In this document: positions 7,676 to 14,617 of the stretch, one piece after another
How positions within the stretch are numbered: position 1 is the first letter of the stretch
How the letters are laid out: the number at the start of each line of letters is the position of its first letter
Assembly: GCA_905182475.1 (NCBI GenBank)
Contig: CAJJBR010000077.1
Span: 1 to 33,924 of the forward strand
DNA from: Akkermansiaceae bacterium
GTDB lineage: Bacteria; Verrucomicrobiota; Verrucomicrobiia; Verrucomicrobiales; Akkermansiaceae
Length of the DNA stretch: 33,924 bases
Direction: 5' to 3'
The notes under the pieces: model-generated
What the model saw: the letters and a program-made list of their open reading frames with translations, nothing else
Database searches by the model: none
Told to the model about the DNA's origin: nothing
Made by a program: the position numbers and the translations under genes

Positions 7676-8536
7676 TCAGAGAAACCTGCCGATGATGGGT
7701 TTGAGCTTCTGGGTTGTTTTGGATGGCCAGTTGGTGACCGGGGTCAGGATGGCGGTGTCGAGGGAGCTGTGCTCCGTCCAATCCGGTTCCGTAGGCAGGG
7801 TGGGGATGAGGGTTTTGATGATGTCCTTGGCTAGTTCGGAGTTCGCTTGGAGATTGGCGATCACTGCGGCGACATCGACCGCAGGCTCATCGGTTTTCCA
7901 GCAATCGTAGTCGGTGACAAGGCAGAGGGTGGCTAGGGCGATCTCCGCCTCGCGGCAGAGGCGGGCTTCGGGGGCGTTGGTCATGCCGATGAGATCGAAG
8001 CCGTGGCTGCGGTGCATGTTCGACTCTGCCCGCGTGGAGAAGGCCGGGCCGTTCATGGAGACGTAGGTCCCTCCATCGTGGTGGCGGTCGGTGTGTTTCG
8101 CGGCAGCGGCGAGGAGACGTTTGCGCATTTCACCACTGTAGGGATCCGCGAAGCCGACGTGGGCGGCGATCCCGTTTCCAAAAAACGTGTGCTCGTGGGC
8201 TCGGCCGGTGCGGTCGACGAGTTGGTCCGGGACGACGACATCGCGGGGTGCAAGTTCCTGCTTCAGCGAGCCTACCGCTGTGACGGAAATCACCCAGCGC
8301 GCTCCAAGCGAACGCAGCGCCCAGATGTTGGCGCGGTGGTTGATTTCATGGGCGAGCAGGCGGTGGCCTTTTCCGTGGCGGGGGAGGAAGAAGACGGTGC
8401 GGTCGGAGAGCTTGCCCTCGATGATTTCATCGGAAGTTTCGCCGAAAGGGGTCATGGGGTTGTGTCGTTCGATGACTTCGAGCGAGTCGATTTCGTAGAG
8501 GCCGGAGCCGCCGATGATGGCTAGGGATGGGGTCAT
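7676..8536 (-). CDS. mtnP: S-methyl-5'-thioadenosine phosphorylase-like protein
   Basis: Purine nucleoside phosphorylase-family enzyme of 286 residues, starting at ATG 8536 (MTPSLAIIGGSGLYE with the phosphate-loop GGSG). Other landmarks are PRHGKGHRLLAHEINHRAN, TAVGSLKQELAPRDVVVPDQ, MNGPAFSTRAES (usually MEGPQFSTRAES) and LCLVTDYDCWK. The Asp in TDYDCW is the adenine-recognising position of MTA phosphorylases; guanine/hypoxanthine enzymes have Asn. In most organisms it salvages methylthioadenosine. Here it is followed at once by DUF547 and an arsenosugar glycosyltransferase. The presumed ArsS product is also a 5'-substituted 5'-deoxyadenosine, so a dedicated adenine-removing role is a reasonable inference. 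The 5' leader contains a CACTGATCACTCGGCACT repeat 9 nt before the ATG. Confidence 0.88.
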   Translation of the reverse strand: MTPSLAIIGGSGLYEIDSLEVIERHNPMTPFGETSDEIIEGKLSDRTVFFLPRHGKGHRLLAHEINHRANIWALRSLGARWVISVTAVGSLKQELAPRDVVVPDQLVDRTGRAHEHTFFGNGIAAHVGFADPYSGEMRKRLLAAAAKHTDRHHDGGTYVSMNGPAFSTRAESNMHRSHGFDLIGMTNAPEARLCREAEIALATLCLVTDYDCWKTDEPAVDVAAVIANLQANSELAKDIIKTLIPTLPTEPDWTEHSSLDTAILTPVTNWPSKTTQKLKPIIGRFL

Positions 8537-8544
8537 GAGTGAAA

Positions 8545-8573
8545 AGTGCCGAGTGATCAGTGGAAGACTGGGG
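8545..8573 (-). repeat. CACTGATCACTCGGCACT leader repeat before mtnP
   Basis: The minus strand reads CTTCCACTGATCACTCGGCA and ends about 9 nt upstream of ATG 8536. The same 18-mer or close variants precede the cyclophilin, DUF2071 and PKS genes. Confidence 0.75.
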
Positions 8574-8645
8574 TTTTGCTGAAGAGGAACCACAATCGCA
8601 GCGAAGCGAAGATAGCGGAACTGTGAAATTTAAAATCTTTCCGCA

Positions 8646-8702
8646 AATGGATGTGGATGCACACAAAGGGCATAGAAAACGCGGATCGGATTCTTTGTGT
8701 TT
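8646..8702. repeat. CACGGAT-family interspersed repeat (degenerate copy)
   Basis: Plus-strand words ATGGATGTGGATGCACACAA and CGCGGATCGGATTCTTTGTG recur at 20855-20894 and 24111-24154. Together with 8545-8573 it fills the 220-base gap between mtnP and the divergent DUF2293 gene, so the promoters of both must lie in or beside it. Confidence 0.6.
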
Positions 8703-8755
8703 GAAGAGGAAACTTTGGTTGTGTGTTGGGGGGACATTGGGTTTGATTTTCCCGG

Positions 8756-9433
8756 ATGGCAAACGAAGAGACGATGGATGTGAAGGTAGGGCAAAGGCCG
8801 GGGTATTTCGTGACCTTCGATGGGAAGGAAATGAAGCTGCCAAACGGCTGGGCGGTGCTGCCGCCGGGTGATGCTGGACTGACGCGCCGGGTGAAGAAGG
8901 CCGGGCCGCATTGGGTGGTGAAGGATCTTTATAAAAAGCGTTGGATCTCAAAAGGGGTGCTGGCTCTGCGGGAGACTATCAACTCCCTCGGCGCGGAGCT
9001 GGATGCGGAACGGGAAGATCCGGCTTACGCGAAGAAGCTAGAAGCTGGTCGGAAACGGCGCGCGGTCGCTGAGGAGACGTATGCGGAGGATTTCGCTGGT
9101 GCGGTGCGGGCTTTTCTGGGTTTCCATAAACGCTATGCTGAGATGGCGGGGAAACTTGCTTCGATGATCGCTGTGCATGCGACTCCTGTTGGCAGTGGGA
9201 CTGTCGCGAGAACGAAGCGGATACCTATTGAGAGGAGGGCGGAGGCTGCGACGATTGCCTGGTTGCGACATCAGACGACTTCTTATGACCACATGCAAAT
9301 TGCGCGCATCAAAGGTGAGCGGCGGGATGTGCGGCGGGCGTTAGCGGATGAATCGCGGCGTAGGTTGGCCGGTTACCGGAAGGGTGTTGAGATGGGTGGT
9401 GGGTGCCCGGTGTGGCGGGCGGTGAATTGTTGA
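8756..9433 (+). CDS. DUF2293 domain protein
   Basis: 225 residues from ATG 8756. The N-terminal half (GYFVTFDGKEMKLPNGWAVL ... WVVKDLYKKRWISKGVLA) is family-typical. The C-terminal half carries the DUF2293 signature AATIAWLRHQTTSYDHMQI, RIKGERRDVRRALADESRR and LAGYRKG, rich in Arg and Lys, which suggests nucleic-acid contact. No function is established for the family. It is the only plus-strand gene inside the arsenosugar region, and with the TA module it splits that region in two. Its stop codon lies inside the first of two strong hairpins (9428-9450). No Shine-Dalgarno is visible. Confidence 0.85.
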   Translation: MANEETMDVKVGQRPGYFVTFDGKEMKLPNGWAVLPPGDAGLTRRVKKAGPHWVVKDLYKKRWISKGVLALRETINSLGAELDAEREDPAYAKKLEAGRKRRAVAEETYAEDFAGAVRAFLGFHKRYAEMAGKLASMIAVHATPVGSGTVARTKRIPIERRAEAATIAWLRHQTTSYDHMQIARIKGERRDVRRALADESRRRLAGYRKGVEMGGGCPVWRAVNC

Positions 9434-9474
9434 GGCAAGATGCCTCAACAACTGCCTGGGGCAAGATACCCCAG
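9428..9474. repeat. Tandem pair of related hairpins between convergent genes
   Basis: Hairpin 1 (9428-9450) has perfect 10-bp arms TGTTGAGGCA / TGCCTCAACA around loop AGA. Hairpin 2 (9456-9474) has arms CTGGGG / CCCCAG closing on the same AGA loop, with one mismatch. The DUF2293 stop is inside hairpin 1, and the VF530 stop begins one base after hairpin 2. They may end both convergent transcripts, although no U-run follows. The related sequences also suggest a REP-type element. Confidence 0.7.
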
Positions 9475-9708
9475 CTACAGTTCTCGCTCTTGGCGCTCTA
9501 GGGTTTCGATGAACAGTTTCTCGACTTTGTTTCTTGCCCACGGAGTTTTGCGAAGGAATTTCAAAGTGGATTTAACCGAAGGATCGCTGGCGAAGCAACG
9601 GATGCGGATGCGGTCGGCAAGCTCGTCCCAGCCGTATTCCTCGACCAGTCGGACGATAATAATTTCCAAGGTGTAGCCGTGGAGAGGGTCTTTTGGGTGG
9701 GAATTCAT
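9475..9708 (-). CDS. VF530 family (DUF2132) putative DNA-binding protein
   Basis: 77 residues, the usual size of VF530 proteins. Signature: [20 protein letters not shown], then [19 protein letters not shown] and [13 protein letters not shown], which cover nearly the whole family consensus. The family is described as small DNA-binding proteins from a Vibrio fischeri structure; its cellular role is unclear. The ATG overlaps the vapC stop by four bases (ATGA), so it is the translationally coupled third gene of the vapB-vapC unit. This is unusual, because VF530 genes are not standard toxin-antitoxin components. The product may simply hitchhike on the operon. Confidence 0.88.
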   Translation of the reverse strand: MNSHPKDPLHGYTLEIIIVRLVEEYGWDELADRIRIRCFASDPSVKSTLKFLRKTPWARNKVEKLFIETLERQEREL

Positions 9709-10136
9709 TTCTCTAATGGGTTTCTCCAGCGGAGGCCGGGGAAGCGGTGGAAGTCGGTGTCGCAGCTGTGTAGTTCGGCTTGGTATTCGATGGCGAGGGC
9801 GGCGAGGTAAGCATCGGTCGTGAGGTTGCCCGCAGTTCCAAGTTTTTCAAGACCCGCAAAAAAGAAATTCTGGAACTGCGATCCAGGTTCGACAATGCGG
9901 ACGTTCTTGCGGGCAAGCCACGACCGGGCGATACCGATGGCATCCTCGACCGGAATCGGTTCTCTCAGCACCCTCGGATGGGTGGATATGCGGATGAAGC
10001 CGGATACGACGATCCAAGGCAGGCCGACAGGCTTTCCGCTTTGCATAAGTTCAAGAAGCCATGCCTTCGATGCTTCGTGATTCGACGCATCGCGGTTGTG
10101 GGCGAAAATGAGGAGATTGACATCCGGAATGATCAT
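9705..10136 (-). CDS. vapC: PIN-domain toxin VapC of a type II toxin-antitoxin module
   Basis: 143 residues, PIN-domain ribonuclease. N-terminal [16 protein letters not shown] carries the first acidic residue (Asp5), [13 protein letters not shown] the third, and [20 protein letters not shown] the fourth (Asp) with the usual C-terminal RWxNPL. The second position reads [13 protein letters not shown], as in the VapC subfamily that has GFLR rather than SELLR. Its ATG overlaps the end of vapB by four bases (10133-10136), and its own stop overlaps the VF530 start, so the three genes are coupled. Targets of VapC toxins are usually tRNA or rRNA; none can be named here. Confidence 0.88.
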   Translation of the reverse strand: MIIPDVNLLIFAHNRDASNHEASKAWLLELMQSGKPVGLPWIVVSGFIRISTHPRVLREPIPVEDAIGIARSWLARKNVRIVEPGSQFQNFFFAGLEKLGTAGNLTTDAYLAALAIEYQAELHSCDTDFHRFPGLRWRNPLEK

Positions 10137-10393
10137 CGGAGAGCTCCCTTCCGGAGGTATGATTCGGCTTCCTCGTCATCCAGGAACTGCTGGAGTTTCA
10201 TGGGATCGATCCCTGGCTGGAACCCGGAAGAAAAGGTGATCACTTCGAACGGCTTCTCCGGCTCCGTTTTCTCAATTCCCAGTCCTCGTTTCAAGGCTTG
10301 GTTGACGATATCTTTGAATGTGCTTGACCCGAGGGCTGCCTCGGCGCGGAGTTTCTCAGCGACCTCTGGTTCAAGGGTAAGGGTTGTTCTCAT
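10133..10393 (-). CDS. vapB: VapB-type ribbon-helix-helix antitoxin
   Basis: 86 residues from ATG 10393. The N-terminus MRTTLTLEPEVAEKLRAEA is a ribbon-helix-helix DNA-binding segment (beta strand then helix). FKDIVNQALKRGLG completes the domain. The C-terminal part (PGIDPMKLQQFLDDEEAES) should bind and block the PIN toxin. I prefer this start to ATG 10408 because the upstream ATG lies inside the perfect palindrome 10394-10410, which looks like the autoregulatory operator. The downstream vapC overlaps by ATGA. The module lies immediately downstream of arsS with its own promoter. Confidence 0.85.
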   Translation of the reverse strand: MRTTLTLEPEVAEKLRAEAALGSSTFKDIVNQALKRGLGIEKTEPEKPFEVITFSSGFQPGIDPMKLQQFLDDEEAESYLRKGALR

Positions 10394-10427
10394 TGATGCA
10401 TCATGCATCAGATATCGTTGATGTCAA
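10394..10427 (-). promoter_or_regulatory. Promoter and palindromic operator of the vapBC-VF530 operon
   Basis: Perfect inverted repeat TGATGCAT-C-ATGCATCA at 10394-10410 directly abuts the vapB start codon. On the minus strand a perfect -35 TTGACA lies at 10427-10422. With a 16-nt spacer the -10 candidate CATGAT falls inside the palindrome. Binding of VapB or VapBC there would block RNA polymerase, the usual autoregulation of such modules. The promoter begins only five bases beyond the arsS stop. Confidence 0.65.
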
Positions 10428-10431
10428 GGCA

Positions 10432-11385
10432 TCAGGCGTGTTCCAGAGCCCCGGCGCAACTGCTGCCTGCTCCGGCGGTGCAGCCTAGGCAGTGGTTGCC
10501 GGTGAGGATGGGGAGATCCTGCATGCTGTCCGGGGTTACGTCCCAGAGGAAGAGTTTCTTGTCGGCGCGTTTGTGCTGCATGAAGAGCATCTGGTTGAAA
10601 TCGCAATCGAAGACCTCGCCCTTCCAGCCGATGTTGATCGTGTTGCGGCACATCAGGCCTTCGACGGTATCGGGGTTGAAATTGTCGGTCAGGAGTTGGT
10701 TGTAGTAATCCCACTGGCCTTGCTCGCGGAGATCGACGGCGAAGCGGGCGATAGGGAGGTTCGTGATGGCGAAGAGGCGGGTGAAAACGATGCCGAAGTG
10801 CTTCTTGAGTTCGCGTTTGTAGTCGGCTTCTAACTCGTCTTGGTTGGGCGGGAGCTTGGCTCCGAAGGGGTTGAAAACGAGGGTGAGTGGTAGGCTGGTT
10901 CCGTAGCCGACTGCGTTGAGCTTCTTTAGTGCAGAAATGCTTTTATCGAAAACCCCGTCGCCACGCTGCGCGTTTACGTTTTCCGCAGAGTAGCAGGGCA
11001 GGGAGGCGACGACCTCGACCTCGTTTTTCGCGAGAAAATCTGGCAAGTAGCCGTATTTTTTGGTCTCAATGATCGTGAGGTTGTTGCGGTCGATTACGTG
11101 AGATCCGACAGAGCGGGCGGTCTCCACAAAGTAGTTAAAAAATTCCGAAATCTCGGGCGCGCCCCCGGTGATATCGACCGTGGCAGGCTTGTGTTCGATG
11201 ATCCATGCACCAACTTTGTGAGCAGTTTCTTCGTCCATCATTTCGGTGCGGGTCGGTCCCGCATCGACATGGCAGTGGGTGCAGGTCTGGTTGCACTTTC
11301 GTCCGACGTTGATTTGGAGGGTGTCGAACGTCCCACGCTTTAAAGGCACGTCGTGGTATTTGAGGAGGGATTGAAAATTGTTCAT
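10432..11385 (-). CDS. arsS: Arsenosugar biosynthesis radical SAM protein ArsS
   Basis: 317 residues from ATG 11385; an in-frame ATG at 11427 would add 14 residues. The radical SAM cluster motif CNQTCTHC (Cys31, 35, 38) follows FDTLQINVGRK. HVDAGPTRTEMM and DITGGAPEI are ArsS-typical. The C-terminal DUF3641 domain shows GLMCRNTINIGW, FDCDFNQML and the closing Cys cluster HCLGCTAGAGSSC (Cys299, 302, 310), expected to bind a second iron-sulfur cluster. Characterised ArsS adds a 5'-deoxyadenosyl group from SAM to dimethylarsenite, giving 5'-deoxy-5'-dimethylarsinoyl-adenosine. It lies directly downstream of arsM and in the same direction, a pairing seen in many arsenosugar loci. Confidence 0.93.
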   Translation of the reverse strand: MNNFQSLLKYHDVPLKRGTFDTLQINVGRKCNQTCTHCHVDAGPTRTEMMDEETAHKVGAWIIEHKPATVDITGGAPEISEFFNYFVETARSVGSHVIDRNNLTIIETKKYGYLPDFLAKNEVEVVASLPCYSAENVNAQRGDGVFDKSISALKKLNAVGYGTSLPLTLVFNPFGAKLPPNQDELEADYKRELKKHFGIVFTRLFAITNLPIARFAVDLREQGQWDYYNQLLTDNFNPDTVEGLMCRNTINIGWKGEVFDCDFNQMLFMQHKRADKKLFLWDVTPDSMQDLPILTGNHCLGCTAGAGSSCAGALEHA

Positions 11386-11460
11386 TCTAGAAGTGCCGAG
11401 GAATTCTCCAGTAATCCAATTGCGCATGAAACCCTGAATTTTAAAATCGAAGTAAGAATT

Positions 11461-12603
11461 CTAGCAACAGTCGCCAGCGTCGCGGCAGTTGGATGCCTCG
11501 GTTGTGGCGTTGTAGCCCTGGCCTTTGGTTTCCTTGGGGTGGCGGATATCTGTGGGGGAGCAGTCGAAGGGTATTGCCTCCTCCAATGGGATATTTGTTA
11601 GGGGATCTATGAAGCTGAAGGAATCCGCGTAGGGAGCCTTTTTGTAGAGGTTGAAAGTCTTGTCGCAGACAGCATAGCGCTTGCCGCGTTCCATCGCGTG
11701 GCCGTCGTCGTCGAGGACTTTTAGGAATGGTCCGTTGTAAACGACTGCTTGGTTGCGCTCGAAGCATGGCCCCTGCTTTCCTTTCCATGCTTGGATGGTT
11801 ACGGAACGGAATTCGATGCCTTCCACGGTTTGCCACGGATCTTCATCGCGTTTCAGAATTTCGATCCCGTAGAATCCTGCTTCTTCAAATGCTTTAAGGA
11901 AACCCTCTTCGGTATATGCTCCGCTGATGCAACCGCTCCATAGGTGCGGATCGTTTTCGAGGTGTTCGGGGATCTCCTCGTCAGCGACGATGTCGGAAAT
12001 GACGGCACGTCCACCCTTATTAAGAACACGGAAAATTTCTTCGAAAAGTTGCCGTTTCATCCGACTTTCGACGAGGTTGAGAACGCAGTTGGAAACCACC
12101 ACGTCGATGCTGTCGGAAGCTATGAGTGGGTTCTTTAAGCGCAGATCACCCGCGAGGTCATCGGCAGCGAGGTAGGAAGCAGCGTCCGCGATGGGGTTCT
12201 TTTTTAACTCTTGGTTGAGCGCTTCCAGATCTAGGGCGAGGTCCTGGATGCGGCCTTTACGAAATTCTACGTTTGAGTGGCCAATTTTTTCCGCAACGAC
12301 GGGAGCATTTCTCCGTGCGACTTCGATCATGTCGTCGAGCATATCGACACCGATCACTTTGCCAGTCGGCCCGACTACCTGGGAGGCGATGAAACAGATT
12401 TTTCCGGTACCGGATCCAAGGTCGAGGACGGTCTCGCCTGGTTTCAGATACTTCGAAGGATCGCCACAACCGTAGTCTTTTTCAATCACCTCGGTGGGAA
12501 TTGCCTTGAGGAACTGGGGATCGTAGCTGACGGGGCAGCAGAGGGCTGCTTCGGGGGCGGATGCGGCGGCGGCGTAGCGCTCGCGGGTGGCTGATTCACT
12601 CAT
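11461..12603 (-). CDS. arsM: Arsenite S-adenosylmethyltransferase ArsM (arsenosugar type)
   Basis: 380 residues. The SAM-binding Rossmann domain shows VLDLGSGTGK (59-68) and VIGVDMLDDMIEVARRN. The three conserved As(III)-binding cysteines fit Cys46 (YGCGDP), Cys173 (SNCVLNL) and Cys225 (SGCISGAY). Extra cysteines flank the core: a Cys22-Cys23 pair near the N-terminus and a terminal Cys-Cys (DCC). The C-terminal domain of about 110 residues (PCFERNQAVVYNGPF ... GKRYAVCDKTF) is typical of the long arsM form next to arsS. Product: methylated arsenicals, here presumably dimethylarsenite for ArsS. The ATG lacks a Shine-Dalgarno and is preceded at once by GAGATTTAAAGTTT. The stop of the upstream DUF1080 gene is 22 nt away. 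Confidence 0.93.
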   Translation of the reverse strand: MSESATRERYAAAASAPEAALCCPVSYDPQFLKAIPTEVIEKDYGCGDPSKYLKPGETVLDLGSGTGKICFIASQVVGPTGKVIGVDMLDDMIEVARRNAPVVAEKIGHSNVEFRKGRIQDLALDLEALNQELKKNPIADAASYLAADDLAGDLRLKNPLIASDSIDVVVSNCVLNLVESRMKRQLFEEIFRVLNKGGRAVISDIVADEEIPEHLENDPHLWSGCISGAYTEEGFLKAFEEAGFYGIEILKRDEDPWQTVEGIEFRSVTIQAWKGKQGPCFERNQAVVYNGPFLKVLDDDGHAMERGKRYAVCDKTFNLYKKAPYADSFSFIDPLTNIPLEEAIPFDCSPTDIRHPKETKGQGYNATTEASNCRDAGDCC

Positions 12604-12624
12604 AAACTTTAAATCTCAATGAAG
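12604..12624 (-). repeat. TTTAAA-type leader repeat before arsM
   Basis: The minus strand reads TTCATTGAGATTTAAAGTTT directly before the ATG and forms the whole 22-nt gap to the DUF1080 gene. It shares CTTGAG-type and TTTAAAG words with the leaders of purF and the ABC ATPase. Confidence 0.6.
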
Positions 12625-12625
12625 A

Positions 12626-13333
12626 CTAGGGAAGTTCCCGTATCTTAAGATTGCGGAACTCGATGGGGGAACCTTCGGACTCGAGGCAGAGGTGGCCGTT
12701 GTTTGGTTGCGCGCCATTGCCTCCGGAGACTTCGGTTCCGTTCACCCAGAGACGGATTTCGCCGTTGATGGCGCGGACATAGTAATGGTTCCACTCGCCG
12801 TGTGGCTTGGTGGTTTCGGCAGTGGGAAAGCTGCGGCTTCCATCCGGGGAGATTGGTGGAAATGGGGTGAGTTTGGCTTTCTTTACGGGAAAGACATCGC
12901 CGTGGCTGGTGAACCAGTCTGCGGGTTTTCCTGACGATTTTTCGTAGCTCTCTTTATAACCAAGATCGAGGATCTGGACTTCGATGCCTTCGTTGGGCAG
13001 ACCGGGGCCTTTCAATTCATCGAGGCACGCTTTGCTGGTCCAGACGAATACCCCGGAATTTCCTGCGGGTTTCAGATGCTTCCACTCCAGCACGAGTTCG
13101 AAATTCGTGTAAGCCTTCGCCGTACTCATCACGCTGATTGGCTGACCGGTGCAGGAAATCGTTTGGGCTTCATCGTCGAAAGACCACGTGTCCTCTGCGC
13201 TGTTGACTCGGACGAAGTCTTTTTCACTGAGGCTTGCCCATCCCAATTCGTTTCCGGTGATGTTCGCTGCTGGATTCGCCATCGCGACGCCGACTATGGC
13301 GAGAAACGTGAAGGGGAGGTATTTAGGAATCAT
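12626..13333 (-). CDS. Secreted DUF1080 (3-keto-disaccharide hydrolase-like) protein
   Basis: 235 residues from ATG 13333, starting with the signal peptide MIPKYLPFTFLAIVGVAMA. The body is one DUF1080 domain of the concanavalin/GH16-like fold: ISCTGQPISVMSTAKAYTNF, LVLEWKHLKPAGNSGVFVWT, GIEVQILDLGYKESYEK, PHGEWNHYYVRAINGEIRLW, VNGTEVSGGN, ending SPIEFRNLKIRELP. Family members in PVC bacteria are usually exported carbohydrate-binding or -cleaving proteins; some act on 3-keto-glycosides. It lies 61 nt downstream of trpC and 22 nt upstream of arsM on the same strand, so it may be co-transcribed with the arsenic genes. The functional link is unproven. Confidence 0.88.
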   Translation of the reverse strand: MIPKYLPFTFLAIVGVAMANPAANITGNELGWASLSEKDFVRVNSAEDTWSFDDEAQTISCTGQPISVMSTAKAYTNFELVLEWKHLKPAGNSGVFVWTSKACLDELKGPGLPNEGIEVQILDLGYKESYEKSSGKPADWFTSHGDVFPVKKAKLTPFPPISPDGSRSFPTAETTKPHGEWNHYYVRAINGEIRLWVNGTEVSGGNGAQPNNGHLCLESEGSPIEFRNLKIRELP

Positions 13334-13394
13334 CAGCAAGATTGATAATGGTAGAGGTTTGCTAGCTAGGCTTATTCCATGAAAAGCGGGAATT

Positions 13395-14186
13395 TCAGGC
13401 TCCGGATGTGAGTGCGAGATACGCCTCGATCTCGCGAGAGGGATCGTCCGCACGCATCAGGGTTTCTCCGATTAGGACGGCGTTTGCTCCGGCGTTTAGT
13501 GCGCGGAGTGCATCATCGTGGGTCTTGATCCCGCTTTCTGAAATGAGAATCACATCGTCAGGAACCTCGTCGGCGAGGGTTTCCGTTGCCGCCATATCGA
13601 CCTCGAAGGTCTTGAGATTGCGGTTGTTGATGCCGATCAGATCCGCACCGAGTTCCAGCGCTCTATCCATTTCCGGGAGATTGTGGACTTCTACGAGGAC
13701 ATCGAGTTGGAGAGATTTTGCCTCATCATAGAGTCGGCGCATGAGTTCGTCGTCCAGGGCTGCAACGATCAGTAGGATGGCATCCGCTCCTGCGATGACC
13801 GCCTCGTGGATCTGGATTTCGTGAATGGTGAAATCCTTGCGAAGAAGGGGAGCGGGTGAGAATTCGGAGATTTTCGAAAGGTAGCCCAGTGATCCTTGGA
13901 AATATTTCTCGTCCGTAAGGATGGAAAGACAAGACGCTCCGCCATCGATATAGCGCTGAGCCTGGCGGATGGGGTCGAAGTTTGGGTCGATCAGGCCGAC
14001 GGATGGGGAGGCTTTTTTTACCTCGGCAATCACTGCGAGGTGGTCGGATCCACGGTCGAGAGCCGCGCGAAATCCCCGGAATTCGTTGCGCTGGAGGGCT
14101 GCGGCACGCAGGTGGCCGGCGCGGGGGAGGAGGGCTTCCACTTCGAGATGTTTCGTGGCGATGATTTCTGCAAGTTTGTCGGACAT
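13395..14186 (-). CDS. trpC: Indole-3-glycerol phosphate synthase
   Basis: Tryptophan pathway enzyme that closes the indole ring from CdRP. It has 263 residues, the standard length, with a complete TIM barrel. Motifs in order: VIAEVKKASPSVGLI (catalytic Lys), YIDGGASCLSILTDEKYFQG, PLLRKDFTIHEIQI (Lys of LRKDF), ADAILLIVAAL, VEVHNLPEM (Glu), LIGINNRNLKTFEV, ILISESGIKTHDDA (Glu/Ser), NAVLIGETLM. ATG start MSDKLAEII with no Shine-Dalgarno. No other trp gene is in the window, so the pathway is not clustered here. It could start a transcription unit running into DUF1080 and arsM. Confidence 0.95.
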   Translation of the reverse strand: MSDKLAEIIATKHLEVEALLPRAGHLRAAALQRNEFRGFRAALDRGSDHLAVIAEVKKASPSVGLIDPNFDPIRQAQRYIDGGASCLSILTDEKYFQGSLGYLSKISEFSPAPLLRKDFTIHEIQIHEAVIAGADAILLIVAALDDELMRRLYDEAKSLQLDVLVEVHNLPEMDRALELGADLIGINNRNLKTFEVDMAATETLADEVPDDVILISESGIKTHDDALRALNAGANAVLIGETLMRADDPSREIEAYLALTSGA

Positions 14187-14331
14187 AATTCGGTTGGGTA
14201 TTGGTAGAAGCGGAGGACGGATGTGTGGAGGAATTTTTTTCGCAATTTTTCTCTAAAATTCTCTTGATCCATTCCGGCAAGCGGTTAACAACTCCGCAGA
14301 CGCAACACGAAAGCCGAAAGGCGAGCGTAAC

Positions 14332-14406
14332 GCGGGCGTAGCTCAGTGGTAGAGCGCCACCTTGCCAAGGTGGATGTCGTGAGTTCGAATCTCATCGCCC
14401 GCTCCA
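14332..14406 (+). tRNA. tRNA-Gly (anticodon GCC), CCA encoded
   Basis: The acceptor stem GCGGGCG pairs perfectly with CGCCCGC (14396-14402). The D-arm starts GCTCAGTGGT. The anticodon stem CCACC/GGTGG holds the loop TTGCCAA with anticodon GCC. The T-arm contains GAGTTCGAATCTC. Discriminator T is followed by an encoded CCA (14404-14406). A weak candidate promoter is TTGATC (14264) with TAACAA (14286). A strong terminator follows within 6 bases. Confidence 0.97.
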
Positions 14407-14411
14407 TTTTC

Positions 14412-14438
14412 AAACCACCGGTTTCCGGTGGTTTTTTT
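14412..14438 (+). terminator. Rho-independent terminator of tRNA-Gly
   Basis: Ten-base stem AAACCACCGG / CCGGTGGTTT around a TTT loop, followed by a run of T to 14438. It lies six bases after the tRNA 3' end. Confidence 0.9.
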
Positions 14439-14617
14439 GTTGGGAGCGGCGTGTCACCGACCGCCAACCAGAGCGAAGCGAAGAAGGAGGGAGAAGAGAA
14501 ATCAAAACCAATCCCCTCGATAAAAGCACTGGGGAACGTGCTCAGGTTGTGCAGACGCTCGGAGATACACCTCTCTGGGCTTGCATTGGGTCGTGAATCT
14601 AAGATGTTTTTCGGCAT

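Noticed and set aside
10394..10410. Rho-independent terminator for arsS
   Set aside because: The palindrome is AT/GC mixed with a one-base centre, has no U-run, and abuts the vapB ATG; an operator fits better.
13726..14280. Minus-strand frame of 184 codons overlapping trpC
   Set aside because: Shadow of trpC in another frame, Arg/Pro/Ser-rich.
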